NCBI GenBank assembly: GCA_963978545.1
Contig: OZ021723.1
Location: 43,725,069 to 43,789,068 of the forward strand
DNA: 64,000 nucleotides
Direction: 5' to 3'
Origin: Linyphia triangularis
Lineage: Eukaryota; Arthropoda; Arachnida; Araneae; Linyphiidae
Shown: in pieces, positions 30,301-42,100 of the stretch
Position numbering within the stretch: the stretch's first letter is position 1
Layout: each line of letters starts with the position of its first letter
The notes under the pieces: model-generated
What the model was told of the DNA's origin: nothing
The model's database searches: none
The model's input: only the letters and a program-made list of their open reading frames with translations
Position numbers and translations under genes: made by a program

Positions 30301-33300
30301 CTGGTTATTATTATTATTCAAATGAATGGAAGTATGAAAATGGTAATAACACTAATTCACGTCAAATTTAAATGTAGTGACCAGTACTATAGTGTAATTG
30401 AAAGTGGTGCGATATTTCACACCCGTTGTTTAAATAACCACACCCGTGATTCCACTTCAATGATCAAATTTCAAAATAGAATTCGTGTTTCTTTTAGCAT
30501 AATATAATGACGTTTTCCCAATCAATATTCCATGACTTTTATTTGAATTTATATATTTCGTGATTGCAATTTATTTTACACTACATTGCTTATGGCATAG
30601 TGTTTGTATGACCCTCTAAAACGAGACTGGTTATAGCTGACCAGTTATACAGATGGTATTTGTTTCAACCTGAATACTTAATTTGATCATGTCACAAGGA
30701 GCACTCCATCTTTAGACTAAACTATTTTATTTACTGAAAGACGGGACACCACAACACATATACAGTAATACCAACATCAAGTAAGGGAATGAATTTCTCC
30801 GACAAGCGGGGGTGGGGTGCAACTAGCGCCCTCTACAAAGAGCAACATTCTAAGTTGCAACAGTATTTGATTGAGCAGAGATCAAAAATATGGAGCGATT
30901 TTGGAAGTAAGGACTTCTTTAATAAGAAAATAGAGGAGATGATATTTGACGATTAAATAAATTTTATGAATAACAGTATTTATTGAATAACAGTATTTTT
31001 TGAGAAACCATTTGATTCAAGGATATATTTTAGGTAGTCACAATTAAATTTTGGATTGCTTTTAATAGTTTTTTCATTTACATCTATATATTTTGTATTC
31101 AAAATTCTATTATAAAAAGAGGAATTCCATAGTGAAATCTAGGGTTTTGAATACTTTGAGGGCCCAGGCTTTTTGATCTGTTAAGCTATAAAATACTGCA
31201 GAGAAATTATGCATTTTATTCAATATACATTGCTTTTTAAATTCCCCAAAACGACTAAGAATAGCTCATTATTGTTTCAGTTTTAGGCTGCGTTTACTGC
31301 CTTATATTGTACATCTTAGTTTCACGTATTTAATTTATAATTTAAAATAAAACAGATTAAAAAGTTGTATCGATAATAATATTTCTCTGTGCTTAGAAAT
31401 GAACGGACATATGATATTAATACATGATTGTATACTAGAGTATTAAAATACAAAACAAACGATAAGACTTTATTTAAACAAAAAACCACATGTAAATAAA
31501 ATACCAAAGATTTGGAAACTTTCTCATAGTTTTTTTGTTGTTGTTGAAAGCTACTTAACTTATTTTATTAATGTTTTTCAGTTTTTCGAGGAAACGAAGT
31601 TAGAGGTGTTTTATGTTTTTTTTTTCCCCACCAAAATTTTACATATTTATCCTATCAAATGTTTTGAAAATTGTACTTAAGTATTTGTTGCTTAACTAAA
31701 TGATGTATTTTGAAAACTCAGTAAAGAAATACAATCCCAGTTCAATCAAAACTTTACATTTGGCGGAGTTTAAAATTTTAAGGAAACTGTTTTCATTCAA
31801 TTTCTTTTTGAAAACCAAAACTCTCAAGTTTAGGTAAAGAGAGACACGCCCTCAACTATGCCATTTGTGAGAGAAGCTGATTTTCCAAGCGTGAAACTGT
31901 TTGCGAAAGCGAATTTAGTATCCGTTAATCTTTTGTTGTCGAGTTCGGGCTGACTGCTTAACTTGGACACGGAACGCTTAGCAAATGATACCATCCGAGA
32001 TTGTATGGTAATTGGAAAATTGTGGTATGTGGTGTTTTACAGTTTGTAGGGTCCTCAGACATCTATGTACATTTCACTCAAACCGTTTAGCACATACATG
32101 TTAATCATGTTTCAATTTCCTGAAATTTCATTTTAAATTTTATTTGTTTGATTTAAACGGATTTCTGACATTTTAATCACGTTTCCTACTAAGTTTAATT
32201 AAATTTGATTTGACTAATTCAAAACTTTTCATGACCTACTCCCAGTTTCTTTTCGCACCCAATTAACGCTTGAAAGGAGTGTTTTATACATTGATCTTTT
32301 TATTATAGAAATGCTGAACTATTTAAAAGTATCCAGTCACTTCCAAGTTTCGTTAATTGAAACAGACTTGTAAGCTTGTTTTTTCATTTTACTTTGATTC
32401 TTAAATTAATAAAGCTGTTTTCTTTAACAGCCTGATAGTGTGTTGCATTACATAAGAAACTGGAAACTAGTAACAAGTAGGCTTTATTGTATTCAATTCA
32501 ATTTAAAATGTAAAATGTATGCGAATACTTTTGCTATATGAGTGATTGAAAAAACTTGTCTAACAAACCCTCAGAAAAAGATACAACTATAATTTTATTT
32601 CAGTCCAAGGAAAGTTTCTTAAAATTTTGAACCTCAATCCACAATACCCACTTCTAAACAATAAGAAATATAGATGTCCTTCTTTTTTGTCATATAAGTT
32701 GGTTCGAAAAAAGATTTCTAATGTCCAACCCAAACATAGACTAACACTCGAATCTGATCGATTCTTCAAATAACGCCATCACAATCCCTATAAATAAAGA
32801 AATTTCTTGACCTCTCATTGTGACCTATGGCACAGTTACCGCCCAGTCAGACTATTTCGTAAGGCCCCAATTATTCTACTTCTCTTTCTAACACATTTCG
32901 CCGGCATTAATGTTTCTCTGAAACAAAGCGAACAGTAGCGAACTACTTCTCAAAGAAGTAATTTTCATATTGTTTTAGGCGTTCTTGTTCAGTAAGGATT
33001 TTGTATGTGTTGGAAAAGGGAGAGGGTGGGTGAGGGATATAATTTTCTTTTATTACTTGTTTTCATTCATTTCGATTTTGGTGTCATTTGGAGCTTAATT
33101 TACTTCTGTATTTTCGTTTGGATAAATTCGATTGTGTTTCTAAAGGAGGGGCGGTGTATGAGTCGTTAGATTTTTTTTATATAGTTGAAAAGCAGGAAAT
33201 TGTTACTTATTTTCATACAAAACTTGTTTTCTTGAGCAAGTTGTGAATGATTTTCGAGCTGACTTTCGCACTTTCTTCTCCTTATTTTTTTTTCTTATTA

Positions 33301-33629
33301 ATGGCAACTTCCAAAATGTGTTTCTATTATTTTGAGTCATGATAGGATGTTTCATACCATTTTTAATAGATCAATTTCTGTTTATACCACCCATCCTTGA
33401 GTTAATTTGATGAGCCTTGAGTTGACTGAGTTAATTTATATGAGCCTTGAGTCTGTTGCTTAGTATTTGAAGTTCTAGTATAGGTAAAGTTTAAATTGTT
33501 AAACATATCATTAATATCTCTATCAATCTTCAGATATGGGGATAATATTTTAAAATTAGAAACATCAACCAAAACCCTCGTGTCTTTTTAAATCCTTTAT
33601 AATAACTTCGATTTTGTGTGTGTTTGTGT

Positions 33630-33790
33630 GGGTGTGTATGTAGCTGTCGAGTAAATTTGCGGAGGCATAAGTAACCCAATTGCCGTAATCCAATTGGGCT
33701 GAAACTTGACAAATAGATTTGATGTCGATGACAATGCATTATATCAAATTTTGGTGGCTGTCAATTGCACTAAAAGGTCGTTTTTGCACT
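33630..33790 (-). repeat. Dispersed 150-bp repeat module, copy 2
   Basis: Read on the minus strand it carries CGACCTTTTAGTGCAATTG, CCAAAATTTGATATAATGCA, TCATCGACATCAAATCTATT, TGTCAAGTTTCAGCCCAATT and a final CCTCCGCAAATTTACTCGAC. This is the landmark order of 18244-18400. A GT-rich stretch (33610-33645) adjoins it. Confidence 0.75.
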
Positions 33791-34009
33791 TACTTCTATA
33801 AACGCTTCGTAATCCCGTTTAACTTATCATTGTTGAAATTCTCTCCTGTTACCAAAATTATTTGAATCGAAATAAATAAAAGATATGTGTTTCTATTTCC
33901 TTACGTCAGGCTTATTAGCTTGTACTCATATTCTATTATCCAGATACCAAGCGTAATTCAAACATGTTCAATTTGAAGTTATATAATGACTGAAACCTTC
34001 CATTATTAA

Positions 34010-34180
34010 GGTTGACGAGGCAAAATTTTCGGAAGGCTAATTAATCCATTTTCCGTCTTCCAATAGTGTTGAATCTTGGCAAATAGACTCGTTATAGATG
34101 ACAATGTATTCAATCAAGTTTTGGGGGCAAAAAAGAAGTTAGTACATCGTTCAGACTGGATATTTTGCTCTTAGTGGTTA
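34010..34180 (-). repeat. Dispersed 150-bp repeat module, copy 3
   Basis: On the minus strand it reads CCCCCAAAACTTGATTGAAT, then TTTGCCAAGATTCAACACTA and TTAATTAGCCTTCCGAAAAT, the same order as the other modules but more diverged. It lies in the same orientation as copy 2, about 380 bp away. Confidence 0.7.
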
Positions 34181-36648
34181 AACATTATGAAAACTCGATC
34201 TGAGCTCAAGAAGTTGCAATTGCACATAAAAATTGGCAATGCATACAAAGGATTTATGTTAAAAATTTTGTTTTTATGGTTTATATTATTTAAGTGCTCT
34301 GTTTGACAATTTTTTTTTTTTTTTAAAACAGATTGTTATATAACTAAAATTAAATGAATATTTACACCACTATAGTTTTTATTTTATTCTCTTAATTTAG
34401 TATTGCTTTAGTTATATTAAGTTAAGTTATTGAGTTTAATCAATAGTTTTTATTTTCATTATTTTAAATTGAGAATTATTTTGATTTTTTTGTGTGAATT
34501 GTGCATATGTGTCTTTTTATTTTAAGTCCAGGTAAATCAGTGTTACATATAACCTGCATTCGTGAAACATTTCTTAAAACGTCAGTGCTTTTATATTTCT
34601 CGTTTATATCTTGCATTTTTTGTTTTATTTAAACTTTCTCTACTTTAATACTCCAAAACACAGAACTATGGACACAATTTTGAGGGTATTTCAGAGCTCA
34701 TTGGAATACCTACGTAAGACACCTTTTGTTATAAATGAAGTTTATCAGGTATCTTTTCTGATTTCTATTCAGGGGGTTTTCAGAGGAAAACTAATTTGTT
34801 AAAAACGAATTACTGGTTTTTAAAAAAAAATTCTTTAGAAATTGTAGATTGAGCAAAACATGGGCATGAAAAAGGCTTAGGGAAAATTGGAAATTAGAAA
34901 TGACGAAGCAAGAAAATAGATTTAGAAGACTTTCCAAGAATACGAAAGAACAAAGAGAATATTCTTAGTCAGAATCTACTTTAATGGATAAGGATGACGT
35001 TCAAAATGACTACAGAAGTATATCATCTTATTGTCTCTTCTATAAAGTTATTACATAAAACTATACTTCTGATGATAAAATAAAATCTCAGCACTTAGAA
35101 GCAATTTATGTATACTTTTTTCTTTTTTTTTTTAATTATTTTTTATTCCTTTTTCTTTTCATTTCATGAGGCTCAATTTCTATTGATTTCGATTGTCAAA
35201 TTTAACATTATTTTACTAAGAGCTTGTTCGAGTTTTTTTTTTTTTTATTATTTATTAAAAGTTATCAATATTTACATTATTTTAATAGCTATTTATGTGA
35301 TGAAATTTTTTTTTTTAATTTGTTTTAAATAACTTTAATTATAAAATCAGAGACCGTTCGAGGTTCTAATTTTTTCTAAAAACTAATATTCGATGCAATA
35401 CGGGATGAGTGATTTGTAAAACGTATGTAAGGTACATATTTTCTAAGCAATTCGTTAACAAATTTTAAAAAATCACCTAATGTCCATTAGTTTTTTATTT
35501 TGTCTGTTCTCTATCTGATCTGTTAGTAACATCTTTCCCAAAAATAATCCTCTAGTTTTTTTTTTTTTTTTTTTTCACTCTCTAAATGCCTTTTGGACCC
35601 AACACTCTTCTGTCTTCGTCCATCGCTGAAAAACAATCCTATGTCGCCGTATCTGATAATTGTAACAACACAACTCGACATGTATCCACTTCCGTTCCAA
35701 GACCTTGATCCAGAGGGGTGCAGGCATTAACAACATATTTTCCCACCTCTCTGAGACGTCGACAATAAAAAATAAAAATAAAAAAAAATAAAAAAGAATA
35801 GAATCTGATCATTGACCACGCGAGACAATGGGTTTCCAGACGATAATTTCATGGGGAGAGGTAGAGGCTGGGCTCGTTTCGTTGTTTCAACTTATCGTTT
35901 GGTAGCTGCTTGTTTCTTACGGATGGGCAAGGGCCTCCGGGAAGACATTTCACTGTGTGAAGGTTTACAAAAGGGATAGTTTCGGAAGAGAGAGATGTCT
36001 TTGTTATCGAACACTAGTTATTGATGAATTTTAAATTTCGATTCAGAGTGTTCTCATGTGTCGTCTATGTCACGAAACTCTGCAATTAGAACAATGTAAT
36101 AGATTTTTAAAAACTCATCAATCATTTTTAAGTACTTGCACCATGACATTCTTAGATGTACCTCATCTTTATAGAAATGCTATGCATAGCCCTAGACAAC
36201 GCATATAAAATATTCTTAATTTTTTACTTTTTCAAACAAAAACAATAACCTTGTATTTTAAAATATTCAAAGAATGCTTCTTACGAAAGATTGTATCCCT
36301 ATCCATCAGGCATAGTGTGAGCTAGACTATTATAGTAAGGCCCGTTAATCTCAAGCTTATTATGAGACATTACACTACCCAAGTAATTAAAAAGCATTTT
36401 AATTTAATTTATATAGTTTTATTTGGCAGAGCGAATTCTTTAGTACAACATAGCTTTAAATAAAGTCCATCATTAAAAGATGCCATGAGATATGTAGTAA
36501 CTCAGTCTTCAAGGATGATGATTACTTTCAAAACTAGATCAATTTGTTTTTATAAATTTTACAGGATACAAAAATTACAGCCTTCCTTTATATCTGAATA
36601 GAGACAATGAGTTTGAATGCATTTTTAAACTGGATTTAGACACTTCAT

Positions 36649-36661
36649 GCCATCGCTTTGT
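36649..36661. repeat. SINE target-site duplication
   Basis: GCCATCGCTTTGT is repeated exactly at 36830-36842 on the other side of the SINE. Confidence 0.92.
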
Positions 36662-36829
36662 GGTATAGTGCTTAGCGTGCTAGCTTCTGGACCTCGAGGT
36701 TGCGGGTTCGAGTCCCGTGTAAGGCATGGGTGTTTGTAAGTGTATGTTGACTTATCTAATGACAAATGTTTCGGCATTATAGCCCTCGTGTTGCTGACGG
36801 GGCCAGATAATCTGAAAACAACCAACCAA
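36662..36829 (+). mobile_element. tRNA-derived SINE, about 168 bp
   Basis: The tRNA-like head starts GGTATAGTGCTTAGCGTGCT and has the B-box-type GGTTCGAGTCC. A body follows (TTTCGGCATTATAGCCCTCG, GTTGCTGACGG, CAGATAATCTGA) and then an ACAACCAACCAA tail. A perfect 13-bp duplication, GCCATCGCTTTGT, brackets it at 36649-36661 and 36830-36842. It is the same family as the minus-strand copy at 5462-5643 but about 12 bp shorter at its 5' end. The anticodon position reads CTG here. It is not counted as a functional tRNA gene because the acceptor stem is not closed. Confidence 0.94.
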
Positions 36830-36842
36830 GCCATCGCTTTGT

Positions 36843-38129
36843 TAGCGTAGTTCATTGAGAACTTCTTTAAAAAAGACATAATTTGCACACACAAAAAGTG
36901 GATTGAGATTGTCAGAAATTAATCACTTCAAGTATGTTATAATCATTGCAAAATAAGTACCTGCTCAACATCAACAAAAGGAATGCAATTAGGTCTTTTT
37001 TTTATTATGAAAGTTCCAAGCGATCGATTTTGTTGTCACACCCTAGTATCAATGTACTGTTATTTATTGGGTAGCATATATATTTGTCCAATCTGCTATT
37101 CCACCACCATAACGTTCCAAGTGTCCATTTCCTGTGAAGATGCACAAATTGTAGCCAGTTGGCTACATTGTATTTCCCACTTTTCTCCTTGCTCAGAAAT
37201 CACACGAGACTATTCAGCTTAATAGGATGGAAGAAAAACACTAACACGTATTTTATTGTTCCGTAAAGAGAAGGAGAAAAAAGCACCTCACAGTCCTCAG
37301 GTCTTGAGGGAAAGCAGATACCACGTTTTACTCTAACTCGATAAATTTAATGTTATTGTTGGCCAATCTGATGGTGATAAGACATCATCAGCCGTCACCG
37401 CACTTGGTTAGTAAATTACGTACCTGGGAGCTGGCTGATGGCATAAAAGCGGGGGGCCCGACCGAAATTCGGATGAGGGACGCAGCAAAGTGGAACCAAT
37501 TGTCTCGCCAATTACACTCGCAGTGAATCTGAAACGCTCTGCTGAATCCCCACGCACAAATAGCCTGGACGATAGTGTCGCCAACTTGCATCATTCCTCT
37601 GAAGATACATAGAAAGATTTTTGAAAATAAATGTTTGTTATATAATAGTGTTTGTGGGGTGTGGTTCATAAATTTCTCTAATATAATTTAATTTCTGTAA
37701 AAATGATTTCCTTCGAGTTATAAATGAACAAAACTACAGTTGTTGGTATTGAACTTTCTTGTCGCATGGGCTACATGAGGGTAATACAACAACGAAGCAC
37801 TATTACAACGCCTCAGTAACTCTAGGTAATGCATAATGCCATCCGGGGGTCAGTCCCTTACTTTTCTCTCAAATTAGAGAAACATTCAACAAACATACTA
37901 ACAAGAGAGGTCATCATCAGAGGTGAGGCGTTTTAAACAGCCATCGCCTCTATTGAATCTTAAAAGCAAGGTCTGTAGACCTTTACATTATAATAAATCA
38001 AACAGCATATTGATAAACGTAGCAAAGTAACGTAAGTACAACCACACATGTATGATTATCTTGGCTTAATCCTTAACCATAGAATTGAGAGTTTATTTTG
38101 AAAATGCATGCACCTACAATTCAAAACTA
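36843..38129. other. Block with the best exon candidate; otherwise no gene
   Basis: Apart from the candidate exon at 37424-37598, I see no coding evidence. A small inverted pair GAGGCG/CGCCTC lies near 37925-37950. Composition is more balanced at 37350-37610 and 37800-37980 than in the neighbouring DNA. Confidence 0.4.
37424..37598 (-). CDS. Candidate internal exon, unrecognised product
   Basis: On the minus strand a pyrimidine-rich stretch ending TATCTTCAG precedes 37598, and CAG|GTACGT follows 37424, so both borders resemble animal splice sites. The 175 bp between them is open in one frame (58 full codons after a leading A). It is clearly richer in G and C than its flanks. The peptide begins GMMQVGDTIVQAICAWG and ends PPAFMPSASSQ, with several Trp and Cys; I do not recognise a family. 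It could equally be a non-coding RNA exon or a chance arrangement. No partner exons were found in the window. Confidence 0.25.
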
Positions 38130-39192
38130 GGGGTGTGGAACATCGCACAACTTTCAATTACATTATAATACTGACGGGGATTTACGATGTTTACCGTTAT
38201 TATATTTTCATCATTTATATAGAACAAATGGCCAGTATGCCGATATTTTTTTGGGATAATTCTTGTATATGCCAAAATTGTGATTTATGGCGATGTACTT
38301 TTCGATAATCCTTTATTATAAGTGAAAATGAAGGGAGAAGAAAAAACGATCGTTGATGAGGTATGGTTAAGGAAAGAGAACTCTGTGTTGAAGGCATTCA
38401 TTTTTCAACTTTTTACGCCATTAAAGCCTTTTTACGGGAATTTCGGAGGTGGGGATGTTTAGAACATCTTAAGAGGCATTAGCACAGCGATTTTTATCAA
38501 AATCGTAGGAGCTGTTTTTTAGCAATCATTGAAAAACGTGTTTTTTTCCACAGAGGATTTTCAATGGCAGCTACCTTATGCACACGCGTGATTTTGACTA
38601 AAACCTTAAGTCCCATAGCCACCAGCAACCCGCATACCAAATTTGAACATCGTAGGTCAGCTTGTTCAGGAGTTATGCTGACTACAAACACACACACATA
38701 CATACATACATACATACATACATACATACATACATACATACATACATACATACATACATACATACATACATACATACATACATACATACATACATACATA
38801 CATACATACATACATACATACATACATACATACATACATACATACATACATACATACATACATACATACAAAACAAACATACATACATACATACATACAT
38901 ACATACATACATACATACATACATACATACATACATACATACATACATACATACATACATACATACATACATACATACATACATACATACATACATACAT
39001 ACATACATACATACATACATACATACATACATACATACATACACACAGACAGACATTTTTTCTTGATCACTTTTTGAAATCTGGATGATCCAAAACGTGG
39101 AGAAATGCAAACAAATCGGGGGGGGGGGGGAAGAAAAAAAATGTAGCGAATGTTATACTTATATATAATACATATGGGTAATTGAAAGTAAT
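38130..39192 (+). mobile_element. Dispersed non-coding repeat family C, copy with a large CATA array
   Basis: It starts GGTGTGGAACATCGCACAAC, a start shared with the fragment at 61488, and ends ATGGGTAATTGAAAGTA. Near its start CTTTCAATTAC and at its end GTAATTGAAAG form an inverted pair. The body before the microsatellite (38240-38690) and the segment after it (GATCACTTTTTGAAATCTGG, CCAAAACGTGGAGAAATGC) match 55574-56374 and the minus-strand copy at 29709-30300. There is no coding capacity beyond repeat-coded frames, and the class is unclear. Confidence 0.85.
38691..39043. repeat. (CATA)n tetranucleotide array, about 350 bp
   Basis: Two long perfect stretches (about 38698-38870 and 38878-39043, some 40 units each) are separated by a single AAACAAA interruption. 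Short CA repeats lead in and ACAGACAGACA follows. The array lies at the internal microsatellite position of repeat family C. Both strands read open for 130-180 codons as repeating Tyr-Ile-His-Thr or Met-Tyr-Val-Cys, which is an artefact of the period. Confidence 0.98.
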
Positions 39193-42100
39193 AATTCGAA
39201 ATACATGTCCTATAAATTTAATCAGAGTTTGAATACCAAATTTCTAACTTTTATCTAATACATAGAAAAAAAATATCCTCATGTTTTTTTATGTTATAAT
39301 AACCTCTTAACATTACAGAAATATTTGTACCTTCTGCATAAGAAAAATTTACATTCTTGTTAAAATATTAAATGACTTCTGTGAGGTAGTAAAAGAGTGA
39401 GGTTTTGAGGTTTACTATTGGAAAAGACTAAATAAACGTCTAAAATTCAGTACGAAAGTATTTTTACTACATTGTACTTTGGGTTTACCTCCTCCCTATT
39501 TACTTTTTCAGCTTTCTATTACTGATTTGAATAAAATCGAAACCTCTTCACTTCCGCAATATCGCACCTCCTAATATCATCATTTCGAATAAAATTCACG
39601 AGTCATAAAATCACTTTTTCAAATGAATTTCTCAATCGAAAGAGCTAAGATTATCTATTTCATTTGTGTTTTTAGGAATGAAAAAGCCGCCAGGGCACTC
39701 GCCAACAAACCCACCTGTTCACAGAGGTGAAGTCATAAGCCAATAATAATTTCCCAACTTCAACCCTTCAAGAAATCAGTGGTTCCCATTGTTCTTCGGG
39801 GTGGTGGTCATTGGCTGGCTACTCAGATGAAGGGTCTATTCACCTTAAGCCATGCTCTTCCCCCCTTCAACCATAAAATGCTCAACTCAGGGGCAGCCAT
39901 TACTATTCTTTGGGTAAAAGAAATTGGTTGGATCGGAATTTCGGTCATTGTTTCTCGGGAGGAAGAGGGGAATTATCCATTTCGATGTGTGTCACACTGA
40001 GATGGAAAATTTACTTCTTTGGTAGGATTTTTTTTTCTTTAGAAAGGCGTTGTCTCTCTCGTCATCTTATCTTTTTAATAATTTTCCTGGTTTGGGAGAA
40101 ATCCTTTGTTTGTGACTGCATGCTCTGATTTTTAGAAATAAATTGGAGGTATGGACACGTGGAAGAAACTTCTACTTATTTTTGTTTCTAAAGGAGAATA
40201 TAAGTAATATTGGAAAAGGTATGATTCGATAGCTAAAAATAACGGTTGAAAGGAAATTGTAACCAGGGAAATCCTGATTTTGTAAATGCATTTTTGTACA
40301 AAAAATTTTGAGTTCAGAGACAATAAATTCTTCACATACAAAAGAGAAACCCTACCGTATTTTGTCTGATTTTCTATCAGTAAAATTATAAAGAGTTAAA
40401 TAACTCAGGAAAAGATTCGATGGTTTGGGTAAATTTGTCATAAAACTAGTGTAGAAAGAAGCTAAAACAGATATAATAGAAAATCGTTTGAAGAATCAAA
40501 TTGTTAAATTTGCCCACACTATCTCGTTAAGTTCTTTTTTTATTAAAAAATGTGATATATGTGTTTCCAAATGATAAAATTATTTGTGAAATAAAACATA
40601 TTTGGTATTTGTTATGAGTTTTTTAAATAAACATTGAAAAAATTCTAATGGAATGTACCTGAATTGTATAAATTGACGAAAAACCTATAATCTTTTAAAA
40701 TACTTCTAAAGGTTATTCTTAGTTTTGCAGGAATATTATTTTAGATTATCATTCTTGAAATACGTAAATATTAGGGTTCTTTGGAATTCGAGTCTTCATA
40801 AATTAAATATACATGGCTTTGCTTTGAGAAAAAACTTGGAAAAAATGGGTAAAATAAATGGTGGTAACATATTCTAATGATTGGCGATTTAAATGATACT
40901 TTTAGAGTGCTGAATGTGTTTGCTTAATCAAATAAAACCAAGTTTTATATTTCTTGTGATCGGTATTTAAATTCTAATACTTAAACATTATCTTAATTAT
41001 TGAAACAGTGTCAGAATAAAACATAGAATTCTAACTCTGTGATTTATCAGTTCTTTTAAGAGATCAAGCTTTCAAATAAGGCATCTCTTGATATTTTTCT
41101 TCTTTTTAAATCCTTTGTAATATTTATAATGGGTGGGGCGTGATTTAACTGCAATAACGTCTCAAAGGTGCGAGTTCACCACAAAGTTTAAATAAGAAAG
41201 AATGAAATAATAAAAAAATAAAAAAAGTGAAATAGATATATGTATTAAACTAACGCAACGATAAAATGTAATAAAAGTACAGGAATAGACTTAGTCAATC
41301 AATTAATAAAGTTCCAAATAATCTGTAGAATCAAATACTTGCATTAAGACCACGTCTGTGATTATTTAATTGCAAAAATTGTCGGTGCGTGTGTATGATG
41401 TCCCTCCCCCACAGAAGCAAATTACGCTTCAGACACGAAATAAAGGGGGAGGGAAGGAGAAGAAGAAGATGTATCATGCTAGTCTTAGCGAAGCAGTCTA
41501 CCTTAATTTCATTCAAATCATTGCCAGCGATCAGTTAACGGCCAACTGGACTTACTAACTGGACACTGCCCGTAATTTCCATAGGGCCAGTTTTGGGACA
41601 ATTCCACCAAATTACAGCGGTCCATTGTTTGAAAACAGTTGAATAGCCCATTTTCTCAATATACTTACGCATGAAGTGTTTTACGGAATTCCGTTCTTCG
41701 TAAACATGGAGGGGCACCAAACCCGGTGACATTTGACACTTAGTAAAATGTTTTTAAGAGATAAAAAAAAAAACTTCATGCCATGCACGTACGATCAACG
41801 AAAAACAAAGGGTCTACTCGCACGCCAGTTTTATGGATTGTTCAAGGTAGATTTAATCTTTGATTCAGCCATCAGTTTCTTTAAAACATAATGGGTTGAA
41901 ATGATTGAGCACAATCACTATTTTAGAAAAGGCTTTTTTTATCGAGTCATAGTAACACCCCCACTTACCTCATGAAGGTTAGAAAACGTATTAGGGTATT
42001 TGTGCGAATAAAGTGGCATGTGTGTATTCATTTAAGGCTATAAACTACTTTTGTTTCAAAAGGATAATATTTTGTTAATTAAATGAAGAAACGGAAAACT

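Larger units (their letters stand above)
30301..36648. other. Non-coding block with two repeat modules, no gene seen
   Basis: The block holds a short direct-repeat cluster of CCTTGAGT units (33394-33453), two minus-strand 150-bp modules (33630-33790 and 34010-34180), T-rich runs at 35230-35245 and 35558-35575, and an island of more balanced composition at 35580-35960. A weak TE-like phrase GCGCCCTCTACAAAGAGCAA sits at about 30825-30845. Open frames are short and T-rich. Confidence 0.5.

Noticed and set aside
36660..36730. tRNA gene on the plus strand
   Set aside because: Same SINE family as at 5.5 kb; the acceptor stem is not closed and a perfect target duplication surrounds the whole element.
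38497..39110. Several overlapping open frames of 134-179 codons on both strands
   Set aside because: They are the CATA array read in different frames (repeating Tyr-Ile-His-Thr and Met-Tyr-Val-Cys); a four-base repeat without stops is open in all frames.
41535..41732. Possible exon with an internal GTAAGT donor on the minus strand
   Set aside because: No matching acceptor with a pyrimidine tract was found upstream, and the donor would cut the frame after a C, which is a poor match.
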